A program made the position numbers and the translations under genes. Positions 17,224-25,666 of a stretch of DNA of 42,841 bases are shown here, one piece after another. The DNA comes from MGBC163016 sp964462135 (GTDB lineage Bacteria > Actinomycetota > Coriobacteriia > Coriobacteriales > Eggerthellaceae), in contig CAYWWK010000016.1 of assembly GCA_964462135.1 (NCBI GenBank), positions 1 through 42,841 of the forward strand, written 5' to 3'. Each line of letters starts with the position of its first letter. Position 1 is the first letter of the stretch. Below the pieces are notes generated by a model, which saw nothing but the letters and a program-made list of their open reading frames with translations, had not been told where the DNA came from and did no database searches.

Positions 17224-18197
17224 TGCAGGATTCAGAGGGATTCCTGAAGAAAGAAGATGAAACGATGAAGAACTTCAATGAAACCGATCTCGATGACTCG
17301 TTGATCCATGGTGATCCAGATGCCACCTTCCTCTATGAGCGTGACGAGGCATACATTCCTCGCATTGCTGCCGTACATGACCTCTGTGGCTATGGAAAGT
17401 GCTCACTTGGAGTTGCCATCCCCGTGCTTTCTGCAGCAGGTTGTGACGTTTGTCCTGTCCCAACAGGCCTCTTCTCTTCCCATACCGCCTTTCCTGGTTG
17501 GTACATGCATGACACCACCAACATCCTTGAGGACTATCTCCATGCCTGGAAAGGCATCGATGTACAGATAGATGCTGTGTATTCAGGCTTTTTGGGTGCT
17601 CCTGAACAGGTTGACATCATTCGATCCCTCTATCAGGAATACCCTGCAGCCATCAAATTCGTTGACCCCGTCATGGCTGATCATGGCAAGGTCTACCCCA
17701 CCTACACGCCAGAACTCTGCACTGCAATGGCTGATCTTGCGAAGGATGTGGATGTGCTTACGCCAAATCTCACGGAGGCAGCCATCATCCTTGGAGAACC
17801 TATCGAAGAAGAATGGGCCGGGGTGAATATCACCGATGACGAGGCCGCGCGATTGGTCCATGGGCTGCTTGATCTTGGAGCCAAGAATGTCGTCCTCAAA
17901 GGCATCCAGCGTGAAGGAGAAACGGTCATTCGTAATTTCGTTGGTGGAACGGATATGCCGGAAATCATCGAGGTTGAGAATGAATACGTACCGTATATGC
18001 TGCATGGTACGGGGGATGTGTATGCCTCATGTGTGCTGGCAGGGTTGATGGCCGGACGCTCTTTGGTGGAATCAGTGGCGTTCGCGGGTAATTTCGTTCA
18101 CGATGCGATGATCGTCTCGGCGAAGCAGCCGAACTTCATGGACCGGGGGGTCAGCTTCGAGCCGCTTCTTGGGAATGTGTGCCAGCTTTTGGGGTAG
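17220..18197 (+). CDS. Pyridoxal/pyridoxamine kinase (ribokinase-like)
   Basis: This protein of up to 325 residues belongs to the PdxY/PdxK group that phosphorylates B6 vitamers with ATP to supply PLP. The motif AVHDLCGYGKCSLGVAIPVL near residue 60 is the hallmark pyridoxal-kinase substrate region. FVDPVMADHGK, the TPNLTEA segment and the C-terminal anion hole HGTGDVYAS match the family. The N-terminus is about 40 residues longer than usual. The first ATG overlaps the previous stop; another in-frame ATG at 17265 is also possible. PLP salvage beside a PLP aminotransferase and two Ddl genes fits D-amino-acid/cell-wall metabolism. The Ddl gene to its right is convergent. Confidence 0.85.
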   Translation: MMQDSEGFLKKEDETMKNFNETDLDDSLIHGDPDATFLYERDEAYIPRIAAVHDLCGYGKCSLGVAIPVLSAAGCDVCPVPTGLFSSHTAFPGWYMHDTTNILEDYLHAWKGIDVQIDAVYSGFLGAPEQVDIIRSLYQEYPAAIKFVDPVMADHGKVYPTYTPELCTAMADLAKDVDVLTPNLTEAAIILGEPIEEEWAGVNITDDEAARLVHGLLDLGAKNVVLKGIQREGETVIRNFVGGTDMPEIIEVENEYVPYMLHGTGDVYASCVLAGLMAGRSLVESVAFAGNFVHDAMIVSAKQPNFMDRGVSFEPLLGNVCQLLG

Positions 18198-18465
18198 TCC
18201 CCAAGCAATGTGGATGTTGTAGCATTCTACCGAGTTAAGTGCCGACAAGCCGGTACCTGTGGGCCTTCGCTGTACGAATAAGCTCTCTTCGTAGCGCAAG
18301 CTTCAGCTTGCGACCCCCTTTATTCTTCCGCAGGCTGAAGCCTGCGCTACGAGTCTGCGCTACGGGCCTGTGTTACGGGGCCTGTGGAAGAGCGAAGGTT
18401 ATTACAAAGGTCTGTGAGCCGTTTTAAGGGGTAGGTTTGGTCTTTCTTGAGTATGTACTCATAAA
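18198..18465. other. Convergent intergenic region
   Basis: It lies between the kinase and ddl genes. A hairpin TTGGGG-TAGT-CCCCAA at 18189-18204 overlaps the kinase stop but lacks a T-tract. The remainder is REP sequence and unremarkable DNA. Confidence 0.5.
18291..18350. repeat. REP-like inverted pair (cluster 3)
   Basis: Two family A hairpins face each other: 18291-18312 with GTAG at left and 18329-18350 with CTAC at right. Partial arms (CTGCGCTACG) follow to about 18380. The pair sits between convergent genes. Confidence 0.75.
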
Positions 18466-19422
18466 TCAAGCATTCGCCTTCTCAAACGCGCTCTGAATAA
18501 GCCGTACACAAAGATCAGAGAAATCTATCCCTGCCGCTCTCGCAGCATCCGGTAACAATGATGTCGTCGTCATCCCAGGAATCGTATTGGTTTCCAACAC
18601 CCAAGGCTCATGATTCTCATCCAATATGAAATCAGTGCGAGATACTCCATGGCACCCCAGCGCATTATGAGCCTCCACAGCCAACCGTTGGATCATGGTG
18701 GTGTCTTCCTGTGAAAGGCGTGCAGGGCAGATATGCTCCGACCCACCTGGAGCGTACTTCGAATCGTAGTCATATGATTCGGCTTGTGGGATGATCTCTA
18801 TGATGGGAAGCGCTTCGGCCGTCTCTTCGGCTCCCAATATAACAACCGTGAGCTCGGTTCCTGCAACGTACCGTTCGATCAACGCCGCTGTATCAATGAC
18901 CAATGCATCATGGATGGCCTGCGTGATGGCGTCTTCGCCCTCTACGATGTAAACCCCCAGGGAAGACCCTTCAGTGGCAGCTTTGATCACGCATTTCTCA
19001 CCCAAAGCCTCTACGATGTCAGCTGCCCTGAATGATTCTCCACGTCGAACATACCTTGATGGTGGGGTAGGAATGCCAGCGTTGAGATATACGATCTTCG
19101 CCTTCTGCTTGTCGATGCTGATAGCACTGCTTTGAACTCCCGATCCGGTGTATGGCATTCCAATGGTCTCAAGAAAACCTTGGATGGTGCCGTCTTCGCC
19201 ACCTTTACCATGCAGAGCAAGGAAGGCGACGTCGTAATCCCCTTTGACAAGCTCCTTGATGTCGTCCTGCTTCGCCGGATCAAGCCATGTTACCTGGTAA
19301 CCCGCCTCTTGCAGCGCGTTCGAAGCCCCATCCTTGGAAGCTAGGGAGATCGTCCGCTCTCCACTTGTTCCACCCGCAATGAGGGCTACCTTGCAGTCTG
19401 AGGGATCAGGTATATGGAACAT
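18466..19422 (-). CDS. ddl: D-alanine--D-alanine ligase (canonical paralogue 2)
   Basis: This 318-residue ATP-grasp ligase makes D-Ala-D-Ala for the peptidoglycan stem peptide in the cytoplasm. The canonical motifs are intact: GGTSGERTISL, LHGKGGEDG, GSGVQSSAISIDK, EGSSLGV, YDYDSKY (the Tyr of the substrate loop kept), SRTDFILD and LETNTIPGMTTTSLLP with the metal-binding Asn. The start at 19422 gives MFHIPDPSD and has a purine-rich AGAGAAAGAG upstream; a longer frame reaches 19488. Because this copy keeps all expected residues, it is the better candidate for the housekeeping enzyme, leaving the other paralogue free to diverge. A good promoter lies upstream. Confidence 0.92.
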   Translation of the reverse strand: MFHIPDPSDCKVALIAGGTSGERTISLASKDGASNALQEAGYQVTWLDPAKQDDIKELVKGDYDVAFLALHGKGGEDGTIQGFLETIGMPYTGSGVQSSAISIDKQKAKIVYLNAGIPTPPSRYVRRGESFRAADIVEALGEKCVIKAATEGSSLGVYIVEGEDAITQAIHDALVIDTAALIERYVAGTELTVVILGAEETAEALPIIEIIPQAESYDYDSKYAPGGSEHICPARLSQEDTTMIQRLAVEAHNALGCHGVSRTDFILDENHEPWVLETNTIPGMTTTSLLPDAARAAGIDFSDLCVRLIQSAFEKANA

Positions 19423-19453
19423 ATGTTCTCTTTCTCTGAGGTGATATGCGAGA

Positions 19454-19482
19454 AGTATAATTGGCAGGAGATTCATTGTCAT
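19454..19482 (-). promoter_or_regulatory. Putative promoter of ddl
   Basis: On the minus strand ATGACA (19477-19482) and TATACT (19454-19459) are separated by 17 bases, upstream of the ddl start. A plus-strand TATAAT at 19456-19461 overlaps it and may serve rlmN. Confidence 0.4.
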
Positions 19483-19528
19483 CATCATTCATCCATCAAC
19501 CCACCGCCAATCATCAAGGAATAGAGGT

Positions 19529-20593
19529 ATGGAAATGACAGATATCAGAGATCTGACTGTCGAGGAGCTTGAATCGATCGTTCTTGAGCTGGGTGAGCCC
19601 AAATTCAGAGCAAAACAGATCCATGAATGGCTTCATAAGCACAATGTTTCCGACTATGACAAGATGACCAATCTTTCAAAAACGTTGCGAGCGAAATTGG
19701 CTGATACGTATCCTCTGACAGGGGTGGATTCCGTTCTTGTTGAGGGCTCTGAAGACGGAACACGAAAGTACCTCTTCGATCTTGAAGATGGTGCAACGGT
19801 TGAAGCCGTTGGCATGCCTATCAGCTTCGACGAGAAGGGAAACAAGATCAAACGGCTCACCGTTTGCTTCTCTACTCAAGCCGGATGTCCTATGAACTGC
19901 TCTTTCTGTGCCACAGGTCGCGAAGGTTTCATTCGCAACCTGTCTGCATCTGAGATCGTGGAGCAGGTTACCTCGATACAATCTGATTTCAACACGGCGG
20001 TGAGCAATGTTGTTGCCATGGGCCAAGGTGAACCATTCTTGAATTATGACAACCTGATCGTCGCTTTGCGTCGGATCAACACTGATCCTGGTTTAAATAT
20101 AGGAGCCCGAAAGATCACAGTTTCCACCTGCGGCATCATAGATGGAATACAGCGATTTTCTCAGGAGCCTGAGCAGTTCAGACTAGCTGTCTCCTTGCAT
20201 TCAGCCCGTCAGAAGACCAGAGATCAACTGATGCCGAAGATGGCGACTCAACCACTGGATGATCTGCAGCAAGCACTGATTGAGTACAACCACACTAGTG
20301 GGCGGCGGGTCACTTTGGAATACATGTTGATACAAGGGGTGAATGATTCTGATTCTGATATGGATGCCTTGGCTGTTTTCTGCGAGGGGATTCACTGCCA
20401 TGTGAATCTGATTCCCTTCAACCCGGTTGATGGGTTGCCATATAAAGCTTCCGGAAGGAAGATTACACAGCGTTGGATCAAAGGATTGTCAGGAGTAGGA
20501 ATCCCTGCAAGCATCCGTCATTCTCGCGGGAGAGACATCCATGGGGCGTGTGGGCAGTTGAAGGAAGTGCACCGCTCGTTGGAAAGTATGTAA
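19529..20593 (+). CDS. rlmN: 23S rRNA (adenine(2503)-C(2))-methyltransferase / tRNA m2A37, RlmN
   Basis: This 354-residue radical-SAM protein has the usual RlmN length. The iron-sulfur cluster cysteines are C120, C124 and C127 in AGCPMNCSFCATGREGF. The two catalytic cysteines are C113 and C341 (IHGACGQL). The motifs MGQGEPFLNY and STCGI are typical. RlmN methylates A2503 in the peptidyl-transferase centre and A37 of some tRNAs, using a methyl-Cys intermediate. It is monocistronic, divergent from ddl and convergent with parB, and it runs rightward toward the origin, so it is on the lagging strand. Confidence 0.95.
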   Translation: MEMTDIRDLTVEELESIVLELGEPKFRAKQIHEWLHKHNVSDYDKMTNLSKTLRAKLADTYPLTGVDSVLVEGSEDGTRKYLFDLEDGATVEAVGMPISFDEKGNKIKRLTVCFSTQAGCPMNCSFCATGREGFIRNLSASEIVEQVTSIQSDFNTAVSNVVAMGQGEPFLNYDNLIVALRRINTDPGLNIGARKITVSTCGIIDGIQRFSQEPEQFRLAVSLHSARQKTRDQLMPKMATQPLDDLQQALIEYNHTSGRRVTLEYMLIQGVNDSDSDMDALAVFCEGIHCHVNLIPFNPVDGLPYKASGRKITQRWIKGLSGVGIPASIRHSRGRDIHGACGQLKEVHRSLESM

Positions 20594-20968
20594 GGTTTAT
20601 CCGGGTGGGGTAGGGTAAGCCACAGGCTTTCGCGCGGCGACTTACGCTACAGATATGCTGCGATGTGGATCTGGGTGGGGCAAGGCGCCGCTTCGCGGAC
20701 GCCTTACGCTACAAATCCAACACGAATGAGTTATCTTTGTAGCGCAAGCTTCAGCTTGCGGAAGAGCGAGAGAGACGCAGGGGACGCAGGCTAAAGCCTG
20801 CGCTACGAGCCTGCGTTACGGTCAACCTGTTGTAAAGGGGATCGTAGGCTAAAGCCTGCGCTACGGGCCTGTTCACGGGCCTGTGGTACGAGCGTTCTAG
20901 GTCGATCTCCACTTCGCTCGGATCGACCCCTACAGATCAAATTTTCCTCTAAGGATTGGATTCGTTTT
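20594..20968. other. Convergent intergenic region filled with repeats
   Basis: The 375 bases between rlmN and parB consist almost entirely of hairpin repeats of three types. No gene or clear T-tracted terminator is visible. The sequence turns sharply AT-rich from about 20940. Confidence 0.6.
20600..20933. repeat. REP-like hairpin cluster 4 (three families in one gap)
   Basis: Family C elements lie at 20600-20650 and 20670-20712; the second has stem AAGGCG/CGCCTT around CCGC-TT-CGCGG and the TACGCTAC tail. Family A follows at 20739-20760 and, inverted, at 20785-20806 and 20843-20864. A family B element, GGTCGATC/GATCGACC around a CG-rich loop and followed by CCCTAC, is at 20900-20933. Confidence 0.75.
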
Positions 20969-22141
20969 TTAATCTTCGAATCCAGCTGTCATCTCTCTGA
21001 ACAGACGCTCAAGTTCTCTATCATCCTTGAACTCTATTTCTATCTTATTCTTCCCTTTTGATGACTTGATCTTCACATTGGTTTCGAAAAGGTCTTTGAG
21101 GGTCTTCGCCACTGATTTGTATTTTTCTGGTAATGGTTCCCTTTTACTCGCATTCTTATCACTCTTATTTGACAACAACCGGGCGATGGATTCAGTCTCT
21201 CGTACGCTGAGTTTGTTCTCAACGATCTTTCTTGTCAATGATTCACGGTTCTCTTTAGTTGGAACAGAGAGGATAGCCCGGGCATGTCCAGCTGTGATTT
21301 TGTCTTCGAAGAGAAGTTGCTGTGCCTCTTCGGGAAGATCAAGAAGACGAAGTGCATTTGCGATGGTCGACCGCCCTTTTGAAACTGCTTGCGCAATATC
21401 TGCTTGCGTCATCTTTCGGCGTTCCATCAACCTTCGGTATCCATACGCTTCTTCAATGGGGTTCAAGTCAGAACGTTGAATATTCTCGATAAGGGCGAGT
21501 TCAAGCGCCTTATCATCATCAACATTCTTGATCTGAATAGGTACTTCCTTCACACCAGCAAGCTTAGAAGCTTGCCATCTACGTTCACCTGCAATGATCT
21601 GATACTTTCCATCTTTGGTTTCTCGAACAAGAATCGGCTGAATCAATCCCTCTTTCTTTATTGAGTTACTTAATTCTTCCAATTCATCCTTTTTGAAATT
21701 GGTTCTTGGTTGATCAGGATTTGGTGAAATCAGATCAATATCAATCTTGAATACCCCATCTTCTTGGGAGTGAGGTTTTTGAGTTGATGGTGTTGGTATG
21801 GATGTTTCACGTGAAACATTCTTATCCTTTTGATTCTCGTTACGATTGATAGAGGCATTGATAAGATTGGTACTCTGCTGTGGTGTGCTTACCTTAGTAT
21901 CTTGAGAAACATCTTCTTGATGTTTGATTGCTTCAGAAGTTGTGGTTTGATTCTTCTCAAGGGAAACCTTTTCAAAACTCCCTGTTTTACCACTGAGTTT
22001 TGCATCTTGATTCGAATAATCAATCTCTTCGTTTTCGTTGTAAATAATACGTTCCCGTTCAACAGTCCTTGGTGTATCAGAGCTTCCGTTTATCAGAGAA
22101 TTCAGACCTCTACCAAGACCTCCACGATTATTCTTAGCCAC
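20969..22141 (-). CDS. parB: Chromosome partitioning protein ParB
   Basis: This 390-residue ParB/Spo0J binds parS, loads as a CTP-dependent clamp and spreads to form the origin segregation complex. The N-terminus (GLGRGLNSLI, residues 8-17) is the ParA-interacting start. A long Ser/Thr/Asn/Gln-rich linker follows to about residue 128. The ParB N domain starts at ISPNPDQPR and includes GERRWQAS (185-192), the CTP-binding motif. The HTH follows around residues 220-265 (TQADIAQAV..GRSTIANALRLL), then a dimerisation domain. Most of its extra length over typical ParB is the linker. It overlaps parA by 8 bases and carries a parS site in its own coding sequence. Confidence 0.95.
   Translation of the reverse strand: MAKNNRGGLGRGLNSLINGSSDTPRTVERERIIYNENEEIDYSNQDAKLSGKTGSFEKVSLEKNQTTTSEAIKHQEDVSQDTKVSTPQQSTNLINASINRNENQKDKNVSRETSIPTPSTQKPHSQEDGVFKIDIDLISPNPDQPRTNFKKDELEELSNSIKKEGLIQPILVRETKDGKYQIIAGERRWQASKLAGVKEVPIQIKNVDDDKALELALIENIQRSDLNPIEEAYGYRRLMERRKMTQADIAQAVSKGRSTIANALRLLDLPEEAQQLLFEDKITAGHARAILSVPTKENRESLTRKIVENKLSVRETESIARLLSNKSDKNASKREPLPEKYKSVAKTLKDLFETNVKIKSSKGKNKIEIEFKDDRELERLFREMTAGFED
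21803..21818. promoter_or_regulatory. parS site 1 (inside parB)
   Basis: This is an exact TGTTTCACGTGAAACA palindrome. In the parB frame it encodes VSRET, a common mark of parS inside coding sequence, and it falls in the low-complexity linker. Confidence 0.92.
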
Positions 22142-23066
22142 GTTCTATCACTTCCTTCGCAAGTTCTTGATAACAAACTGCGCCTTTACCATGAGGATCA
22201 TATTCAGTAATCGGCATACCAAAGCTGGGTGCCTCTGAAAGCTTCACTGTTCTTGGAATCAATGTATTGAATACAAGTTTTCCGAAATACCCCTGAACCT
22301 CTTCTACAACCTGTCTGGAGAGAGTGGTTCTATTGTCATACATCGTCAATAAGACACCAAAAATATCAAGAGTCGGATTCAGCCTAGTTTTGACACGTTT
22401 CATTGATTCAAGAAGTTTTGTCACTCCTTCCAGAGCATAAAACTCACATTGAATCGGAATAAGAAGTTTATCAGCAGCGACTAATGCATTGATTGTCAAT
22501 AAACCTAAGGATGGAGGGCAATCAATGAGAACATAATCATATTTTCCGCGAACAGCACCCACTGCTTCTTTTAATCGATTTTCCCGAGCCATCTCAGATA
22601 CAAGCTCAACTTCTGCACCAGCTAGATTGATAGTGGCAGGGACAATATCCAATTCTGGATAAATATCAGGAATGATTGCTTCTTCAATAGGTACATCATT
22701 GAGAAGGACATCGTAGATACAATTCTTAACTAAGGTCTTCTCTATACCAAGTCCACTCGAAGAATTACCTTGAGGATCAAGATCAACTAGAAGAACTTGT
22801 TTTCCTCTTTCTCCAAGGGCTGCTGCAAGATTGATTGCTGTGGTGGATTTTCCTACGCCACCTTTTTGATTGATAACAGCAATGATCCTTGTTTGACCAA
22901 TCACGTGATCTACAGGTTTCTTATCACGATAACTCTTCAAGGATTTGATATCCATCTGATCTTCAATAGGAGGAACAACATCTCTGATAACAACTTCAGC
23001 ATTCTCAATATCGAATCCGTTATCAGATAGTTGTTGGTGAGTTTGATTATTATTGTATTGATTCAC
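22134..23066 (-). CDS. parA: Chromosome partitioning ATPase ParA (Soj)
   Basis: This 310-residue P-loop ATPase works with ParB to segregate origins and can affect DnaA activity. The deviant Walker A motif KGGVGKSTTA is preceded by IIAVINQ; VDLDPQGN, DYVLIDCPPSLG and the PIQCEFYALEG segment are present. The N-terminus has about 55 extra residues, rich in Asn/Gln, compared with the usual start. The GTG at 23066 is chosen because AAAGGAG lies 8 bases before it; a TTG at 23084 would place the ribosome site inside the gene. parA and parB overlap and form an operon. A parS site lies in the short gap to the divergent rsmG. Confidence 0.95.
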   Translation of the reverse strand: MNQYNNNQTHQQLSDNGFDIENAEVVIRDVVPPIEDQMDIKSLKSYRDKKPVDHVIGQTRIIAVINQKGGVGKSTTAINLAAALGERGKQVLLVDLDPQGNSSSGLGIEKTLVKNCIYDVLLNDVPIEEAIIPDIYPELDIVPATINLAGAEVELVSEMARENRLKEAVGAVRGKYDYVLIDCPPSLGLLTINALVAADKLLIPIQCEFYALEGVTKLLESMKRVKTRLNPTLDIFGVLLTMYDNRTTLSRQVVEEVQGYFGKLVFNTLIPRTVKLSEAPSFGMPITEYDPHGKGAVCYQELAKEVIERG

Positions 23067-23118
23067 CGATGATTCTCCTTTCAATTGGCGGTGAGTATAG
23101 CAAATTGCTTTTTAATAA

Positions 23119-23134
23119 TGTTTCACGTGAAACA
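23119..23134. promoter_or_regulatory. parS site 2 (parA-rsmG divergent region)
   Basis: This is an exact TGTTTCACGTGAAACA palindrome between divergent parA and rsmG. It lies about 20 bases behind a minus-strand TATACT (23094-23099), the likely parA -10, so ParB binding could repress the parAB promoter. Confidence 0.93.
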
Positions 23135-23147
23135 TTTAAGGAGTGAT

Positions 23148-23813
23148 ATGAATATAAACTCAACTGAAATACTTCAAAAATATTTAGAAGAGGTAATACA
23201 AACCAATCAGAGAATCAATTTAACAAGGATAACAGATATAGATGAGGGGAGCCTCCTTCATCTGGAAGACTCTTTGGCAGTGTTAGAAGAAATCAATGAT
23301 GCACCAGAAGGGTTATATGGCGATCTTGGCTCAGGTGGAGGATTTCCTGGTGTCCCTCTAGGAGTGGCAACTGGAAGAGAGACAATCCTTATAGACTCAG
23401 TCAAGAAAAAGATGACAGCTGTTGAAGAGATATTGAAGAAACTAGAGCTCAATACAACAATCAGTACCTATAAAGGGCGAATAGAGGAATTAGCTCTTAT
23501 AAGGAAAGAGGAGTTCTCGGTTCTTACCGCCCGCGCGGTAACTTCTCTACCTGCTCTTCTAGAACTCTCATCACCCCTTTTAAAGATTCAAGGTCAGCTG
23601 ATCTGTCTAAAAGCGCATGTTGATACTGATGAAATAGACGCGATAGACACCATAGAAGAACTTGTCGGACTAAGAAAGATCAAAGACAGAGAATATTACT
23701 TAAGTGATGGGGAGACATATCGAAGGGTTTTGGTGTTCGAGAAGTACCAGGAGCCAGCTATCAACCTTCCAAGAAGGGTTGGTATGGCACAGAAAAGGCC
23801 TCTTAAAGTGTAA
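23148..23813 (+). CDS. rsmG: 16S rRNA (guanine(527)-N(7))-methyltransferase RsmG
   Basis: This 221-residue SAM-dependent methyltransferase modifies G527 of 16S rRNA. The motif DLGSGGGFPGVPL (SAM-binding loop), LIDSVKKKMTAVEE and LTARAVTSLPALLEL match RsmG/GidB. The start at 23148 follows an ideal AAGGAG; a longer frame beginning at 23085 crosses parS and is unlikely. It neighbours parA, as in many bacteria, but here it is divergent from it and convergent with khpB, against the direction of the surrounding block. Confidence 0.95.
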   Translation: MNINSTEILQKYLEEVIQTNQRINLTRITDIDEGSLLHLEDSLAVLEEINDAPEGLYGDLGSGGGFPGVPLGVATGRETILIDSVKKKMTAVEEILKKLELNTTISTYKGRIEELALIRKEEFSVLTARAVTSLPALLELSSPLLKIQGQLICLKAHVDTDEIDAIDTIEELVGLRKIKDREYYLSDGETYRRVLVFEKYQEPAINLPRRVGMAQKRPLKV

Positions 23814-23866
23814 AACATTAAATTTTATGATGAAATATCTTCTTTAGACTACTCCATCGAATTATT

Positions 23867-23968
23867 CGCAGGCTGAAGCCTACGCTACGGGCTTACGCTA
23901 CGAATCTGAGTTATAACCCTGAGTTGCGATGTGTTTTCGGGTATGACGCAGGCTAAAGCCTGCGCTAT
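23867..23968. repeat. REP-like hairpin pair (cluster 5)
   Basis: Family A hairpins are at 23867-23888 and 23947-23968, both with the CTAC/CTAT end at right. They lie in the 236-base convergent gap between rsmG and khpB. They are GC-rich against an AT-rich background. No other feature is seen in the gap. Confidence 0.7.
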
Positions 23969-24049
23969 GATCTTTTTTTACGAGATGACGTTATGAAGGT
24001 TATAACAATAACAGATTAGCCTTCTATCACCTTGATCATATACATAACT

Positions 24050-24553
24050 TTATACAGGAATGACCACAACTCGGCGATCTGATCCTTCACCTTCTGACTC
24101 AGTCTCGACTCTTGGATCATCCTTCAACGTAATATGAACAAGCCGACGCTCATAAGGAGTCATAGGTCTCATGGGAATACTCCGCCCTTGAGAAGCGGCA
24201 CGACGAGCAGTGGAACGAGCAATACTTTCAATCTTCTCACGCTGTCTGCTCTTATAACCCTCTACATCTATCACGACAGGATAACGAAAACCTAATCTAC
24301 GATAATTGATGGAGGATACAAGGAATTGGAGGGCATCGAGGGTTCTTCCGTAACGACCTATCAGAACAGCAAGGTCATCACCTGTTATATCAAGGATGAG
24401 TTCTCCTTCGTCTCCTTCATATTCATCAATGGTGACTTCACCGATCTCAAAATGTTCGAGGATTCCTTGAAGTGTTTCGATGGCAATATCAGCAATCGCA
24501 TCAAGATCTACTTCTTCTAACTCTTGGTCCACTTCAATCTTCTCTTCTGACAT
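24050..24553 (-). CDS. khpB: RNA-binding protein KhpB/Jag (KH and R3H domains)
   Basis: This 167-residue protein is a Jag/SpoIIIJ-associated RNA-binding protein. An acidic N-terminal part (1-60) is followed by a type II KH domain with IGRYGR (65-70) and a C-terminal R3H domain with R136 and H140 in ERRLVH. The N-terminal Jag-N domain of Bacillus-type proteins is absent. The start at 24553 is preceded by GGAGG. It lies just after yidC on the same strand, the usual neighbour, with a parS site between them. Confidence 0.93.
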   Translation of the reverse strand: MSEEKIEVDQELEEVDLDAIADIAIETLQGILEHFEIGEVTIDEYEGDEGELILDITGDDLAVLIGRYGRTLDALQFLVSSINYRRLGFRYPVVIDVEGYKSRQREKIESIARSTARRAASQGRSIPMRPMTPYERRLVHITLKDDPRVETESEGEGSDRRVVVIPV

Positions 24554-24565
24554 CTTAACCTCCAT

Positions 24566-24581
24566 TGTTTCACGTGAAACA
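24566..24581. promoter_or_regulatory. parS site 3 (yidC-khpB junction)
   Basis: This is an exact TGTTTCACGTGAAACA palindrome in the 29-base gap between the yidC stop and the khpB start. Confidence 0.93.
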
Positions 24582-24582
24582 A

Positions 24583-25359
24583 CTAACGTTTCTTCGTGGG
24601 ACGCTTCTTCTTCTCTTTACGGACAACATCAACTTCAACTGGCTTCGCAACAAGAGTTTTTTCAGCTTCCTCTTCAGCCTCTTGTTTCCGACACCTATGA
24701 AGAGTGAATTGATTCTGACCAATACCAATCAACGAAGAGACTCCCCAGAAAAGGAGAACGCCTGCAGGAGAACTCCAAGAAATCCAAAGCATAAAGAGAC
24801 TCATAACCACAGCCATAATCAATGTTTGATTACGTTGCTTATTGTCTTTATTCTTCAATTGCTGCTGAATCATTGGGAAAAAGGTTGCGCCTGCAAAGAT
24901 GAGCATAAGGATAAGATAGGGAACAAATGTTCCTATTCCTTGAGAGAGGGCTCCTGAGGGGGTTTCTGTCAGATTAGGAACAAGGTTATAGAACGTGAAG
25001 TTTTGAACCTCAGCTCTATCTCCCATTTCCCTCAACACTTGGAACAACGCAATGAAGATAGGCATTTGAAGAAGCATCGGAAGACAGCCGGCTAATGGAT
25101 TGAATTTAGCCTCGGCATAAAGTTTCTGAGTCTCTTGCCCAAGCCTCACTTGATCGCCTGCATATTTCTCTTGCAATTTCGCAATCTGAGGTTGGATCTT
25201 CTGCATCTTGAAATTCGATTTAGCTTGCTTATGCATCAAAGGAGCAACAATGATTCTGAAAATCACCGTGATGATGATGATTGCAAGGCCCCAGTCACCA
25301 ACCATCCCATGAAAGAAGTTGATGATCTGGAAAATCCAATCCTTAAATACTTCCCACAT
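24583..25359 (-). CDS. yidC: Membrane protein insertase YidC/Oxa1
   Basis: This 258-residue insertase folds proteins into the cytoplasmic membrane, alone or with SecYEG. Hydrophobic segments are near residues 23-42, 100-115, 140-165 and 180-210. The conserved groove arginine is R35 (IFRIIVAPLM). GCLPMLLQMPIFIALFQVL and SSPAGVLLFWGVSSL are family motifs. The tail is Lys/Arg-rich, as in ribosome-binding Gram-positive forms. No lipobox or signal is seen. The ATG at 25359 has AAAAGGTGG before it; a GTG at 25380 would overlap yidD. It lies 4 bases after yidD. Confidence 0.95.
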   Translation of the reverse strand: MWEVFKDWIFQIINFFHGMVGDWGLAIIIITVIFRIIVAPLMHKQAKSNFKMQKIQPQIAKLQEKYAGDQVRLGQETQKLYAEAKFNPLAGCLPMLLQMPIFIALFQVLREMGDRAEVQNFTFYNLVPNLTETPSGALSQGIGTFVPYLILMLIFAGATFFPMIQQQLKNKDNKQRNQTLIMAVVMSLFMLWISWSSPAGVLLFWGVSSLIGIGQNQFTLHRCRKQEAEEEAEKTLVAKPVEVDVVRKEKKKRPTKKR

Positions 25360-25363
25360 AAAT

Positions 25364-25666
25364 TCAATCCACCTTTTCACTCATATTATTCATCGGGTAA
25401 GCTTCAGGGACTGGATCATATCCATGAGGCCCACCTGGTCGACATCTCAGGATACGCTTTGCTGTTAAAACAAAACCCTTACAGAAGCCGAAACGTTCAA
25501 AGGCTTTAAGACCATATTCCGAGCAACTAGGAATAAATCTGCAACTTGAAGGAAGTAATGGAGAAATAAGAGCTTTATAAAGGGTTATCAACCCTACTGC
25601 AATAGAAGTAGGTATTCTCTTCAAATACCCAAGTATCACACCTTTTCTATCTTTCCCTTGTTCCAT
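25364..25666 (-). CDS. yidD: Membrane protein insertion efficiency factor YidD
   Basis: This 100-residue protein has the YidD signature: LITLYKALISPLLPSSCRFIPSCSEYG with the conserved Cys, then RCRPGGPHGYDPVP. It is membrane-associated through an amphipathic N-terminus and helps YidC-dependent insertion. It overlaps rnpA by 20 bases and lies 4 bases before yidC. Confidence 0.95.
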   Translation of the reverse strand: MEQGKDRKGVILGYLKRIPTSIAVGLITLYKALISPLLPSSCRFIPSCSEYGLKAFERFGFCKGFVLTAKRILRCRPGGPHGYDPVPEAYPMNNMSEKVD

